Assembly: GCF_003448965.1 (NCBI RefSeq)
Contig: NZ_QRGC01000042.1
Span: forward strand, 1 to 32,332
Source of the DNA: Oceanicella sp. SM1341
GTDB lineage: Bacteria > Pseudomonadota > Alphaproteobacteria > Rhodobacterales > Rhodobacteraceae
Direction: 5' to 3'
Length of the DNA: 32,332 nt
Shown: one piece after another, positions 1-8,981 of the stretch
Layout of the letters: each line of letters opens with the position of its first letter
How positions within the stretch are numbered: the stretch's first letter is position 1
Made by a program: the position numbers and the translations under genes
The notes under the pieces: generated by a model
Database searches by the model: none
The model's input: only the letters and a program-made list of their open reading frames with translations
What the model was told of the DNA's origin: nothing

Positions 1-2
1 CG

Positions 3-635
3 CGGGGCGGGCCCGGGCCGGCGCAGGCGGCGCCGCCCGCGCCGCCGCGCCCGCTGCCGGGCCGGCCGGAGTTCTGGCTGCTTGCCCTCGCCTTCTCGGC
101 GATGACGCTGGGGCACGGCATGGTGGTGAACCACCTCCTCCCGCTGCTGGCCGACCGCGGCCTCACGCTGGCCGACGCGGTGCTGGCCGCCTCGATGATC
201 GGGCCGATGCAGGTGGCCGGCCGGGTGCTGATGATGCTCACCGAGCGGCTGGTGTCGAACCGGCTGATGACGGCGGGCTGCTTCCTGTCGCTCAGCCTGG
301 CGGCCGCCTGCCTGCTGCTGGCGGCGAAGGTGCCGGCGCTGATCGTGTTCTTCGTGGTGCTGCAGGGCAGCGGCATCGGGGTGATGAGCATCATGAAACC
401 CGTCGTCACCCGCGACGTGATGGGCGAGGCGCGCTTCGGCACGGTGATGGGGGCCCTGGCGCTGCCGGTGCTCGCCTCCGGGGCGGCGGCGCCGCTGGCG
501 GGGGCGCTGCTGTGGCGGCTGGGCTCCTACGACCTGCTGGTGGAATGCGTGCTGGGGCTGAGCCTCACCGGGCTGGGCGCCATCCTCTGCGCCACCCGGG
601 CCCGGGCGCCCTGGCAGGGCAAGGCGCTGCCCTGA
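3..635 (+). CDS. MFS transporter, C-terminal part (5' end outside window)
   Basis: The reading frame is open from the first bases of the window, so the true start lies upstream and only about 210 C-terminal residues are seen. After a Pro/Ala-rich stretch, which looks like the central cytoplasmic loop of a 12-helix permease, there are about six hydrophobic helices (starting near EFWLLALAFSAM). The glycine- and alanine-rich helix pattern and the loop GEARFGTVMGAL are typical of the second half of a major facilitator superfamily protein. Substrate cannot be told. The gene ends about 130 bp before the acyl-CoA synthetase and may precede it on the same transcript. Family call is fairly safe; function is unknown. 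Confidence 0.75.
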   Translation, partial: RGGPGPAQAAPPAPPRPLPGRPEFWLLALAFSAMTLGHGMVVNHLLPLLADRGLTLADAVLAASMIGPMQVAGRVLMMLTERLVSNRLMTAGCFLSLSLAAACLLLAAKVPALIVFFVVLQGSGIGVMSIMKPVVTRDVMGEARFGTVMGALALPVLASGAAAPLAGALLWRLGSYDLLVECVLGLSLTGLGAILCATRARAPWQGKALP

Positions 636-767
636 AGCGCCGGGCCGCGGCCCGCGCCGGCTGCGGAAAGCCGCAGAACGGTTGCAAATCAGCCACTTCG
701 GGCTAGGCTGTAGCCCGGAGGCGGAACGCGCGGAACCGCAGAAGAGATCTGCCCCGGGGAGGAACTC

Positions 768-2687
768 ATGAGGAAGGTCGCGACCCTGGCGGAGGTCCGG
801 GCCATCGAGGCGGAAATGCCCGTCTCCGCGCGCTGGCAGGCCCGCACGGTCTACCAGCAGCTCTCCGAGACATCCGCCCGCTGGCCGGAGCGCCCGGCGC
901 TGTCCTTCCAGCTGCGTTCGGGGCGCCGGGCGCTGGCCCGCACGTTGAGCTGGGCGGCGCTGCACGACCGGGTGACCCGGGCGGCGAACCTGTTCCACAG
1001 CCTCGGCAGCCCGGGCGAGGAGGTCACGGTGGCCTACCTGCTGCCCAACTGTCCCGAGGCCGCGATCACCTTCCTCGCTGCGGCGACCGCGGGCGTGGCC
1101 GTGCCGGTGAACCCGCTGCTCTCGCCCGAGCACATCGCCGCCATCCTGCGCGAGACCGGGGCGCGCGTGCTGGTGACCCTCGCGCCCTTCCCGCAGTCCG
1201 ATGTGGCGGAGAAGGCGGCCCGGGCCGCGGCCCTCGCCCCGGGCGTGCGCACCATCCTCGAGGTCGACCTCGCGCCCTACCTGGAGCTGCCCACGCGCTG
1301 GCTGCTGCCCCTGCTGCGCCCCAGGGCGGTGCCGGCGGGCGGCGCGGACGCGCCGGGCGCCTCCGAGGGCACGGCCGCCCCCGAGCGGCGCGCCTTCGGC
1401 CCGGAGCTGGAGCTGCAGCCCGCCACGCTCGCCTTCGCCGAGGAGGAGGATGACGAGGTCTGCGCCATCTTCCACACCGGCGGCACCACCGGCCTGCCCA
1501 AGCTCGCGCTGCACCGGCCCTCCGGCATGCTCTACAACGGCTGGTGCGGGAGGGAGCTGCTGTTCTGCGAGCAGGACGTGATCCTGTGCCCGCTGCCGCT
1601 GTTCCATGTCTTCGCGGTCTACCCGGTGCTGATGGGCGGGCTGTTCTCCGGCGCGCACATGGTGCTGCCCACGCCGCAGGGCTATCGCGGCAAGGGGGTG
1701 ATGGAGAATTTCTGGCAGATCGTGGCGCGCTGGCAGGCGAATTTCCTCGTCACCGTGCCCACGGCGGTCTCGGCGCTGATGCAGCGGCGGGTGGATGCCG
1801 ACGTGAGCAGCCTGCGCTACGCGATCTGCGGCTCGGCCCCGCTGCCGCTGGAGCTGCTGCGCCGCTTCGAGGCGGCCTGCGGCATCCGGGTGCTGGAGGG
1901 CTACGGCATGACCGAGGCCACCTGCCTCGTGGCCTGCAACCCCGCCTTCGGCGAGCGGCGGCCCGGCTCGGTCGGCCTGCCGATGCCCTACACGCAGGTG
2001 AGCATCCGCCGCTTCGGCGCCGGCGGCGAGGAGCTCGGCACCTGCGGGCCCGACGAGGGCGGCGAGATCTGCATCGCCAACCCCGGCGTGCTGCCCGGCT
2101 ACCGCGACGCGGAGCGCAACGCCCGGCTGTTCTGCGCCGACGGCGCCCTGCGCTCGGGCGATCTCGGGCGCATCGACCCGGAGGGCTACATCTGGATCAC
2201 CGGCCGGGCCAAGGACATGATCATCCGCGGCGGGCACAACATCGACCCCGCGCTGATCGAGGAGGCGCTGCTGGGCCACCCGGACGTGGCCTTCGCCGGC
2301 GCCGTGGGCCAGCCGGACCGCCACGCGGGCGAGCTGCCCTGCGTCTATGTCGAGCTGGTGGCGGGGGCCGATGTCGGCGCCGCCGATCTCGCCGAATACG
2401 CCCGCGGCCGCATCGCCGAGCGCGCCGGCGTGCCGCGGCATGTCGAGATCCTCGACGAGCTTCCCAAGACCGCGGTGGGCAAGGTGTTCAAGCCGGAGCT
2501 GCGCCAGCGCGCCATCCGCCGGGTGCTCGACGCGGCGCTGGCCGAGGCCGGTCTCGCCGCCCGGCTGCGCGAGGTGCGCGAGGACCGGCGCCTCGGCCTC
2601 GTTGCCGTGGTGGTCGCCGAGGCGCACGAGCGCCGGGCCGTCACCGCGCTGCTGGGCCATTTCCCCACCGCGTTCGAGCTCGTCTGA
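768..2687 (+). CDS. AMP-dependent acyl-CoA synthetase
   Basis: A 639-residue adenylate-forming enzyme that should activate a carboxylic acid to its acyl-AMP and then its CoA thioester in the cytoplasm. The ATP-binding P-loop FHTGGTTGLPK lies near residues 235-245, the EGYGMTEAT core motif near 377, the SGDLGRIDPEGY and GRAKDMIIRGG hinge motifs near 463-487, and the C-terminal PKTAVGKVFK with the catalytic lysine near 571. It is longer than the usual 510-560 residues, partly from an Ala/Gly/Pro-rich insert at about 187-215 before the P-loop and from a C-terminal tail. A GGGGAGGA Shine-Dalgarno precedes the ATG. It resembles the FadD-like synthetases common in Rhodobacterales; chain length and substrate cannot be read from the sequence. 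Confidence 0.93.
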   Translation: MRKVATLAEVRAIEAEMPVSARWQARTVYQQLSETSARWPERPALSFQLRSGRRALARTLSWAALHDRVTRAANLFHSLGSPGEEVTVAYLLPNCPEAAITFLAAATAGVAVPVNPLLSPEHIAAILRETGARVLVTLAPFPQSDVAEKAARAAALAPGVRTILEVDLAPYLELPTRWLLPLLRPRAVPAGGADAPGASEGTAAPERRAFGPELELQPATLAFAEEEDDEVCAIFHTGGTTGLPKLALHRPSGMLYNGWCGRELLFCEQDVILCPLPLFHVFAVYPVLMGGLFSGAHMVLPTPQGYRGKGVMENFWQIVARWQANFLVTVPTAVSALMQRRVDADVSSLRYAICGSAPLPLELLRRFEAACGIRVLEGYGMTEATCLVACNPAFGERRPGSVGLPMPYTQVSIRRFGAGGEELGTCGPDEGGEICIANPGVLPGYRDAERNARLFCADGALRSGDLGRIDPEGYIWITGRAKDMIIRGGHNIDPALIEEALLGHPDVAFAGAVGQPDRHAGELPCVYVELVAGADVGAADLAEYARGRIAERAGVPRHVEILDELPKTAVGKVFKPELRQRAIRRVLDAALAEAGLAARLREVREDRRLGLVAVVVAEAHERRAVTALLGHFPTAFELV

Positions 2688-2709
2688 GCGCCGCGGGGGC
2701 AGGGCGCCG

Positions 2710-3909
2710 TCAGACCGCCGCCGCGGTTCCGCGGTCGGCCGCGCAGCGGGCCGCGTGGCGCAGGATGCGGCGGCAGGCTTCGGCCAGCCGGGCATCGGGC
2801 ACGGTGAGGCTGAGGCGCAGGAAGCCCGCTCCGCCGGCGCCGAAGGAGCTGCCGGGCATCACCGAGACGTTCTCCCGTGCCAGCAGGCCGAGGGCGAAAT
2901 CCTCGTCGGTCACGCCGGTGCCGCGGATGTCGAGAAACAGGAACATCCCCGCCTCGGGCGTCATGGGCACGAGGCCGGGGCCCCCGGCGAGCAGGTCTGC
3001 CGCCATCCCGGCGCGGGCGCGGTAGCTGGCACGCATGCGCGCGGCGATGTCGCCCGGCGCGGTGAGGGCATGGGCGGTGGCGTCGGCGATGAAGGGCTGG
3101 TTGCCGAAGAGCATGGTCTCGGCCACCGGCAGCAGCGTGTCGACGAAGCCGGCCGGCCCCGCCGCCCAGCCGCTGCGCATGCCCGGCGCCGCGTTCGACT
3201 TCGAGATGGAGGAGACGGCGACGCTGCGCCCGGCGAGGGCGGGGTCGTCGAGGGGCGAGGCGAAGCGGCCACGGTGCAGGAGCAGCTCGTAGACCTCGTC
3301 GGAGAGGATCCACAGGTCGTGCGCGCGGGCCACCTCGCCGATGGCGGCGATCTCGGCGGCCGAGAGCACCGCGCCGGTGGGGTTGTGCGGGGTGTTGAGC
3401 AGGATCACCCGGGCGCGCGGGGTCACCGCGGCGGCGAGATCGGCGGCGGCGAGGTGGAACCCCGCCTCCGGCCTGAGGCGCACCGGCACCACCGTGGCGC
3501 CCGTGGCGCGGATCACCCCCTCGTAGGTGGCGTAGTAGGGGTCGCCGACCAGCACCTCGTCGCCGGTCTCCACCAGCCCCTGCATCACCACCGAGAGGGC
3601 GGTCTGCGTGCCGGGGAAGCACATGAAGTTGTCCCGGGTGAAGGGCCGGCCGGTGCGGGCGGTGTAGCGGGCGGCGAGGGCGTCGAGCAGGGCGGGCTCG
3701 CCGCGCCCGTCCGAGTAGCGGATGCGGCCGGCGAAGAGCGCGTCCGAACAGGCGCGGAGCATGGCGGGATCCGGGGCGATGTCGGGCTCGCCGATGGTGA
3801 GCTCGATCACGTCATGCCCCTCGGCCATGCGCCGGCGCCCGGCCCGGTGCACCGCCCATTTGCCGGACCCGAGCTTTTCCAGACGTTTCGTGATCGACGC
3901 ATACCGCAT
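2710..3909 (-). CDS. PLP-dependent class I/II aminotransferase
   Basis: A 399-residue fold-type I aminotransferase, cytoplasmic, transferring an amino group between an amino acid and a 2-oxo acid. Visible PLP-site features are NTPHNPTG (Asn176), SDEVYE (Asp204) and SISKSNAAPGMRSGW with the Schiff-base lysine at 237, followed by the arginine-containing segment expected for substrate carboxylate binding. The frame is open far upstream into GC-rich intergenic DNA, but the start at 3909 is preceded by AGGAGG at the right distance and gives the normal family length, so the longer 591-codon reading is not used. It is convergent with the acyl-CoA synthetase with a gap of only 22 bp. Substrate specificity (aspartate, aromatic, alanine) is not decidable. 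Confidence 0.92.
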   Translation of the reverse strand: MRYASITKRLEKLGSGKWAVHRAGRRRMAEGHDVIELTIGEPDIAPDPAMLRACSDALFAGRIRYSDGRGEPALLDALAARYTARTGRPFTRDNFMCFPGTQTALSVVMQGLVETGDEVLVGDPYYATYEGVIRATGATVVPVRLRPEAGFHLAAADLAAAVTPRARVILLNTPHNPTGAVLSAAEIAAIGEVARAHDLWILSDEVYELLLHRGRFASPLDDPALAGRSVAVSSISKSNAAPGMRSGWAAGPAGFVDTLLPVAETMLFGNQPFIADATAHALTAPGDIAARMRASYRARAGMAADLLAGGPGLVPMTPEAGMFLFLDIRGTGVTDEDFALGLLARENVSVMPGSSFGAGGAGFLRLSLTVPDARLAEACRRILRHAARCAADRGTAAAV

Positions 3910-4454
3910 CGCATGCTCCTCCTGGCATCTGCGGGACCGCCCGCGGGGCGCGAAGCCGGAACCGATCCGCGGGCGCCGCCCCGCGCCGGCCTTCTCCCGG
4001 CTCATACACGCCACGCGGGCAATGCCGCAACCCCGCCGGCCCGGCGGCCGGCCATGGCGCCTGCCCGGCCGGAGGAAGGGGAGGCAGGCCCGGCTCGACC
4101 CCACCCTGCGGGAGGGGCGCTCGCCGGGCCCCGGTCCGCCCTGCGGGTCGGACCGGCCCCCGCCCGGCCCTGCCGGGCACTCCTGTACCCGCCCGGTCCC
4201 GCCGGGCATGCCTGTACCCGCCCGGTCCCGCCGGGCATGCCTGTACCCGCCCCGGTCCTGCGGGCAGGCCTGTACACGCCGGCTCCTGCGCGCAGGCCGA
4301 CACCAGCCCGGTTCTGCGGGCACGGCCGTCGCGGCCCGGCCCTGGCGGGCAGGTCCCGGAAGCGGCCCCTTTCCGCGGCGAGACATCTCGCGCTGGCCCC
4401 CTGCGCCGGGGTAGACTGGCGCGACTCTCCCTCCCCTCGTGACCCGGACCCCCG
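3910..4454. other. Long divergent intergenic region
   Basis: This 545-bp region separates the divergent aminotransferase and amidohydrolase genes. All six frames are open over long stretches because of the GC content, but none encodes recognisable protein. It must hold both promoters. Its centre is a tandem array of 29-bp units (separate entry). A short lower-GC segment near 4408-4420 (GGGGTAGACTGGC) may be part of the plus-strand promoter, but no convincing -35 is seen. Confidence 0.6.
4182..4354. repeat. 29-bp palindromic tandem repeat, six copies
   Basis: Units begin at 4182, 4211, 4240, 4269, 4297 and 4326, a period of 29, 29, 29, 28 and 29 bp. The first three are nearly identical and start CCTGTACCCGCC; the later ones are diverged. 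Each good unit contains the small inverted repeat CCCGG-N5-CCGGG, so the array can form a row of hairpins. There are no unique spacers, so it is a tandem repeat and not a CRISPR array. A partial diverged unit may precede it at about 4150-4181. Function unknown. Confidence 0.85.
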
Positions 4455-5663
4455 ATGAGCCTGATGCCCGAACCGAGCCCCGCACCCGGCGAGACCGCCC
4501 GCGCCACGCCGCGCAACGATCTGCCCGCCCTCACCGCCATCCGCCGCCGGCTGCACGCCATGCCGGAACTGGGGCTGGAGGAGACCCGCACCTCCGCCTT
4601 CATCGCCGAAGCGCTGGAGGAGATGGGCTACGAGGTGCACCGCGGCCTCGCGCGCACGGGGGTGGTGGCCACGCTCACCCTGGGCAGCTCGCCGCGCCGG
4701 CTCGGCCTGCGGGCCGATATCGACGCCCTGCCGATCACCGAGGAGACCGGCGCCGAATGGGCGAGCCGGACCCCCGGCCTGATGCATGCCTGCGGTCATG
4801 ACGGGCACACCACCATGCTGCTGGGCGCGGCCCGGCGCCTCGCGGAGCGGCGGGCCTTCGACGGCACGCTCACGCTCATCTTCCAGCCGGCGGAGGAAAA
4901 CCACGGCGGCGCGCGCATCATGATCCGGGAGGGGCTGTTCGAGCGCTTTCCCTGCGATGCGGTCTTCGGCCTGCACAACGACCCCGCCATGCCCTTCGGG
5001 CGCATCGCCCTGCGCGAGGGCCCGATCATGGCGGCGGTGGACGAATGCACCATCACCGTGCAGGGCCGCGGCGGCCACGGCGCCCAGCCCGAGGACACGG
5101 CGGACCCGATCGTCGCCGGCAGCGCCATCGTGATGGCGCTGCAGAGCATCGTGTCGCGCAACGTGCATCCGCTCAGCCCGGCGGTGGTGACCGTGGGCGC
5201 CTTCAACGGCGGGCGGGCGAGCAACGTGATCCCCGACCGGGTGGAACTGGTGCTCAGCATCCGCTCCTTCGAGCCGGAGCTGCGCGACCTGCTCGAACGC
5301 CGCATCCGCGACATCGCCCGGCTGCAGGCCGAGAGCTACGGCTGCCGCGCCGTCGTCGACTACACCCGCGGCTACGACCCCACGGTGAACCACGCCGCCG
5401 AGACCGGCTTCCTGCGCGCGCTCGCCACCCGCTTCGCCGGAGCGGAGCAGGTCGCGGAGCTGGACCGGCCGCTCATGGGCAGCGAGGATTTCGGCTACAT
5501 GCTGGCCGAGCGGCCGGGCGCCTATTTCTTCCTCGGCACGGCACGGACGGAAAACGACCCGCCGCTGCACCACCCCGCCTACGACTTCAACGACGAGATC
5601 CTGCCGGTGGGCGCCGCGCTCTGGACCGAGCTCGCCGAGGCCTGGCTGGCCCCGGGACGCTGA
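4455..5663 (+). CDS. M20 family amidohydrolase (hippurate hydrolase / IAA-amino acid hydrolase type)
   Basis: A 402-residue cytoplasmic metallohydrolase expected to cleave N-acyl amino acids. The binuclear metal site is recognisable: HACGHDGHT (Cys113, His115), PAEEN (Glu147-Glu148), GLHN (His174) and C-terminal LHHPAYDFND (His372). The dimerisation or lid domain lies between about 187 and 300 (RGGHGAQPEDTADPI followed by VTVGAFNGG). Length fits the family. There is no signal peptide. The ATG at 4455 lacks a clear Shine-Dalgarno, and an alternative ATG lies three codons downstream, so the exact start is uncertain. It is divergent from the aminotransferase, which would suit amino-acid conjugate catabolism, but that link is inference. 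Confidence 0.93.
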   Translation: MSLMPEPSPAPGETARATPRNDLPALTAIRRRLHAMPELGLEETRTSAFIAEALEEMGYEVHRGLARTGVVATLTLGSSPRRLGLRADIDALPITEETGAEWASRTPGLMHACGHDGHTTMLLGAARRLAERRAFDGTLTLIFQPAEENHGGARIMIREGLFERFPCDAVFGLHNDPAMPFGRIALREGPIMAAVDECTITVQGRGGHGAQPEDTADPIVAGSAIVMALQSIVSRNVHPLSPAVVTVGAFNGGRASNVIPDRVELVLSIRSFEPELRDLLERRIRDIARLQAESYGCRAVVDYTRGYDPTVNHAAETGFLRALATRFAGAEQVAELDRPLMGSEDFGYMLAERPGAYFFLGTARTENDPPLHHPAYDFNDEILPVGAALWTELAEAWLAPGR

Positions 5664-5685
5664 GCAGAGGGGCAGGGCCCCGCCC

Positions 5686-5705
5686 GAGCCCGCGCCCGGG
5701 GGCTC
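5686..5705. terminator. Possible bidirectional terminator hairpin
   Basis: GAGCCC (5686-5691) pairs with GGGCTC (5700-5705) across an 8-nt loop in the 40-bp gap between the convergent amidohydrolase and SGNH genes. The right arm overlaps the stop codon of the minus-strand gene. No T-tract is present, so this is only a candidate. Confidence 0.35.
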
Positions 5706-6735
5706 AGGCGTTCTCCTCGACGATGAGCCCGACGATGCGCGCGTTGCGGTGCTCGGGCCCGGTGTCCTTGCCCTTGAAGCCCATGTCCTCGAGCACGTTC
5801 TCGGCGCTGTCCGCCCAGCGGGCGGCGAAGCGCGAGCCCGGGCTGACGGCGAGGGGCTCGTGCAGCAGGTTCTCGAGGGTGAGGACCTTGAGCATCGGCC
5901 GGCCGAAGCCGCGCTCGTCATGTGAGAGCGCCACGCGGAGGCTGCGGTCGTCGACCGTGAGGTCCATCACCCCGCCGTCCGGCGCGGCGAGCACCGCGAC
6001 GGAGGTGAGCCGACCGGCGTGCTTGAACCCGTCGAACACCAGCTCGCCGTCCTCCGGGTCCCAGGCGGCGATGGAGAGCCGCCGGTTGGCGAAGCGGCTG
6101 CGGCTGCCGCCGGTGAAATGCGAGTAGAACCCCACCATCGCGCTGCGTGTCACGAACAGGGGAAGCGCGCGCTGCGGAATGTCCAGCACGCCGGTCTCGA
6201 CCCTGTCGGCGATGCCGCGGGCGACGAACTGGACCACGTCGCCGCGGGCGGCGAAATGGCTGGTGCCGTTGAAGTGCTCGGCGCCGATGCGCGTGATCCC
6301 GTTCGCCTGCCGGAAGGAATGCGACACCTCGAAGGGCCGTACGCCGTAGTGGCTGAACATGTAGAGCAGGCGGGAGCGGTAGGAATCGAGCCCGTGGCTC
6401 TGCTCGCGCGGGCGGGGGGTGAGGATCACCGGCAGGAAGTGCAGCTTGCGGTTGGCGCAGAAGCGGATCTGGTATTCGAGGAAGCGCAGCAGCAGATCCT
6501 CGTTGTAGCCCTTCAGGTCGATGTGGTTCATGTCGTTGAGGGCATATTCCCAGATCAGCAGGTCGCCCGGCTCGAAATCCGCCGCGAACTTGCTGCGGTA
6601 AGCCCCCATGATCGACGGTGCCGCGCCGATGGAGACATTCTCCACCTCGTGCCGGCCGGCGAGACGCTCCTCCAGCAGCGGAACGTAACCGTCCTTGTCG
6701 ATCGAATTCGAACCACCGCAAACCACGATCTTCAT
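5704..6735 (-). CDS. SGNH/GDSL hydrolase-like protein
   Basis: A 343-residue protein with no signal peptide or membrane segment. The N-terminal strand ends in VVCGGSNS (Ser9 or Ser11 in block I position), YALNDMNH near 64-71 resembles the block III Asn-Asp motif, and GTSHFAARGD with His160 resembles block V. The Asp that normally sits three residues before the His is absent (Gly157 there). The first ~185 residues therefore look like an SGNH fold; the last ~150 residues are a second domain I do not recognise. Start chosen at 6735 because CAGGAG lies just upstream; the open frame extends further but without coding character. Relatives act on polysaccharide or acyl esters; the substrate here is unknown. 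Confidence 0.65.
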   Translation of the reverse strand: MKIVVCGGSNSIDKDGYVPLLEERLAGRHEVENVSIGAAPSIMGAYRSKFAADFEPGDLLIWEYALNDMNHIDLKGYNEDLLLRFLEYQIRFCANRKLHFLPVILTPRPREQSHGLDSYRSRLLYMFSHYGVRPFEVSHSFRQANGITRIGAEHFNGTSHFAARGDVVQFVARGIADRVETGVLDIPQRALPLFVTRSAMVGFYSHFTGGSRSRFANRRLSIAAWDPEDGELVFDGFKHAGRLTSVAVLAAPDGGVMDLTVDDRSLRVALSHDERGFGRPMLKVLTLENLLHEPLAVSPGSRFAARWADSAENVLEDMGFKGKDTGPEHRNARIVGLIVEENA

Positions 6736-7339
6736 CAGAACTCCTGAATGTCTATAGCTTCGTACAATCCATGCGACCGCACCCGGCCGTGCGAGCAGGC
6801 CGTGACCGGGGCCGGTCCAGCGGCAGATTAGGGGGATACAACTCACGCGGCAATGGTGCTTCGGGCCTCGCGTGGGGGTTTGGCGTCCGAAACCCGCGCC
6901 GCCGCTCCGGCCGGCACCGGCCCCCCCTCGGGACCAGGCCGCAAAGGGCGCGGACGGCCGCGTTGCGGGCCCTCCTCCCCCCGGCCGGAGCGCCCGGTCC
7001 CCCACGCGCCCGGTCATCGTTTCCGCCGCATCCGGGCTGCGGCAGGCCCGCGATGGCGGAGCGCATCTCTCCCGGGTCCGGGCCGGCGGGCAAGGCGGCG
7101 AAGAGCACCGGCCACGCCTCCACGGCAGGGCAGGCGCCCGGCTTTCGCCCGCTCCGCGCCGGCCCGGCGGCGGGTGCCGCCCGCGCGCGCGGGACCGGCA
7201 CGGGGCGCAGGCCGGCCGCCGGCGGGGCCGTGGCGGAATGTCGCGGCCGCGGCCAGCCGCTTGAGGGCCCCCGGGGGCGGCGCTATCGCTCCGGCGTCCC
7301 GACACCGCCCCTTTCCGGGCAGCCCGGAGGTCACCCCAG
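6736..7339. other. 604-bp divergent intergenic region
   Basis: It lies between the SGNH-like gene (minus) and the bestrophin gene (plus), so it should contain both promoters. A lower-GC patch next to the SGNH start (6746-6775, containing TCTATAG) is the best promoter candidate for the minus strand. The rest is Pro/Arg/Gly-type GC-rich sequence open in several frames, and I see no recognisable protein, RNA or large repeat. Confidence 0.5.
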
Positions 7340-8191
7340 ATGATACTGCGCAAGCGCCCCGGCATCTTCGGCCTGTTCTTCGTCCTGAGGGGGTCGGTGA
7401 TCCAGGTGATCTGGAAGCAGCTCGTGGCGGTGATGCTGATCGCGGTCGCGGTGGTCTGGGCGCATCAGCGCATGCCCGGCACGGTGCCCGCGCTCGACTT
7501 CGCGCCCTTCGGGCTGATCGGCATCGCGCTGTCGGTGTTCCTGAGCTTTCGCAACGGCGCCTGCTACGACCGCTGGTGGGAGGCGCGCAGGCTGTGGGGG
7601 CTGATGATCCAGACCGCGCGTGACCTGCTGCGCCAGACCGTGGTGCTGGACGGCACGCCCGAGCGCCGGAGGCTGCTGCTCGCCGTCGTGGCCTACGGAC
7701 ATCGCGCGGCGCGGCAGCTTCGCGGCCGCCCGGGGGAGGAGAGCGCGGACGCCGCGCTCACGGAGGCGGGCCGCATCGTCTCCGGGCTCGAGCGGGAGGG
7801 CCGGCTCACCGGCACCGAGGCGCTGGTGCTGCACGAGAGCCTGTCGCGCATGGCCGCGGCGCTGCTGGGCTGCGAGCGGCTGGCGAACACGCCGGTGCCC
7901 TTCGCCTACACCCTGCTGCTGCACCGCACGGCCTACATCTACTGCACCATCCTGCCTTTCGGCTTCGTCGACGAGCTGGGCTGGGTGACGCCCTTCGCGG
8001 CCGGGCTGATCGCCTATGCCTTCTTCGGGCTCGACGCGCTGGCCGACGAGCTGGAGACGCCCTTCTCCGACGACCAGAACGCCATGCCCCTCACCGCCTA
8101 TGCCACCGCGATCGAGATCGCGCTGCGCGGCGGGCTGGGCGACACCGACCTGCCGCAGATGCCGCGCCCGGTGAATTTCGTGCTGAGCTGA
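7340..8191 (+). CDS. Bestrophin family ion channel (UPF0187)
   Basis: A 283-residue inner-membrane protein of the bacterial bestrophin/RFP-TM family, whose members form pentameric chloride or cation channels. Family signatures visible are the N-terminal VLRGSVIQVIWKQL, the second-helix motif LSVFLSFRNGACYDRWWEARRLWG near 67-90, and C-terminal FGFVDELGWVTPF followed by a helix and DELETPFSDDQNAMPLTA near 235-253. Hydrophobic segments are at about 25-45, 57-75 and 195-235. Length is slightly short but normal. The start is the first ATG of the motif-bearing frame and no strong Shine-Dalgarno is seen. Transported ion and physiological role are unknown. Confidence 0.92.
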   Translation: MILRKRPGIFGLFFVLRGSVIQVIWKQLVAVMLIAVAVVWAHQRMPGTVPALDFAPFGLIGIALSVFLSFRNGACYDRWWEARRLWGLMIQTARDLLRQTVVLDGTPERRRLLLAVVAYGHRAARQLRGRPGEESADAALTEAGRIVSGLEREGRLTGTEALVLHESLSRMAAALLGCERLANTPVPFAYTLLLHRTAYIYCTILPFGFVDELGWVTPFAAGLIAYAFFGLDALADELETPFSDDQNAMPLTAYATAIEIALRGGLGDTDLPQMPRPVNFVLS

Positions 8192-8327
8192 GGCAGGCGG
8201 CGGCGCCCCCCCTCCCGCACGCGCTGCGCCCGGGGCGGCGGCGTCCGGTGGTCGCGGGCGCCGCCGCATGTCGGGCCGCGAGGCGGAGCCGGATCGGGGC
8301 CGGCCCGCGCCCCCTGCCGCGCGCGGC

Positions 8328-8981
8328 TTACCCGGCCGCGACGGGGACCGGGGTGTTGAGCAGCTGCTGCTCCCACAGGAAGGCGATGCCGCTGCCGCCG
8401 GCGTGGTCCCGGATCACCGCGGTGAGGTCCTCCGAGTGCTCGGTGCGCGCCCAGTCGCGCTGCCACTCGGCGGCGAGGGCGAGCCAGGTCATCACGTTCG
8501 CGCCGGCCGCGACCATGCGCCGGATGGCGACCTCGTGCGCCTCGACCGACACGCCGCCGGAGGCATCGGTGATCACGGTCACGTCCCAGCCCTCGCCGAG
8601 CGCCTGGATGGCGGGCATGGCGACGCAGACCTCTGTCCAGAGCCCGGCGATGACGAGCTGCTTGCGCCCCGTGGCCTTCACCGCGTCGACGACCGCCTGG
8701 TCCTGCCAGGTGTTGATGAAGGTGCGGTCGATCACCTCCTGGCCCGGAAACACGTCGGTGACCTGGGGGAAGAGCTTGCCGCCGCGATCGGCGATCACGG
8801 TGGTGAGGATGGTGGGCACGCCGAAGGCCTTGGCGGCCTTGGCGAGGCCGGTGGTATTGTTTACCACCATCTGCGGCTCGTGGCTGTTCAGGTTCGCGAG
8901 CTGGTAGGGCTGATGATCGATGAGGACCAGCACCGAATCTTCGGGGCGGAGGAGCGAGTCGAGTCCGTTGCGGGGGGTCAT
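8328..8981 (-). CDS. Isochorismatase-fold cysteine hydrolase (YcaC-like)
   Basis: A 217-residue cytoplasmic hydrolase of the isochorismatase superfamily, closest in pattern to YcaC. Asp22 in VLVLIDHQPYQ and the nucleophile-position Cys119 in AGLWTEVCVAMPAIQAL are present. YcaC itself has no settled substrate. The open frame starts at 9059, but ATG 8981 is preceded by AAAGGAAG and gives family length, so the upstream part is treated as untranslated. It is transcribed divergently from the LysR gene at 9136, which is the usual layout of a LysR-regulated target, and it is likely part of the same regulon as the pirin cluster (inference). Confidence 0.92.
   Translation of the reverse strand: MTPRNGLDSLLRPEDSVLVLIDHQPYQLANLNSHEPQMVVNNTTGLAKAAKAFGVPTILTTVIADRGGKLFPQVTDVFPGQEVIDRTFINTWQDQAVVDAVKATGRKQLVIAGLWTEVCVAMPAIQALGEGWDVTVITDASGGVSVEAHEVAIRRMVAAGANVMTWLALAAEWQRDWARTEHSEDLTAVIRDHAGGSGIAFLWEQQLLNTPVPVAAG

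Noticed and set aside
4182-4354. CRISPR array
   Set aside because: Repeats are directly adjacent with no unique spacers, and no cas gene is near.
3910-4485. N-terminal extension of the aminotransferase to 591 residues
   Set aside because: The extra sequence is translation of the 29-bp repeat array; AGGAGG before 3909 marks the real start.
4002-5921. A 639-codon minus-strand open frame over the amidohydrolase
   Set aside because: Complementary shadow of a well-supported M20 enzyme; no domain, low-complexity composition.
6736-7339. Protein-coding genes in the 604-bp gap
   Set aside because: Several open frames exist, but all are Pro/Arg/Gly-rich, lack ribosome sites and show no domain.
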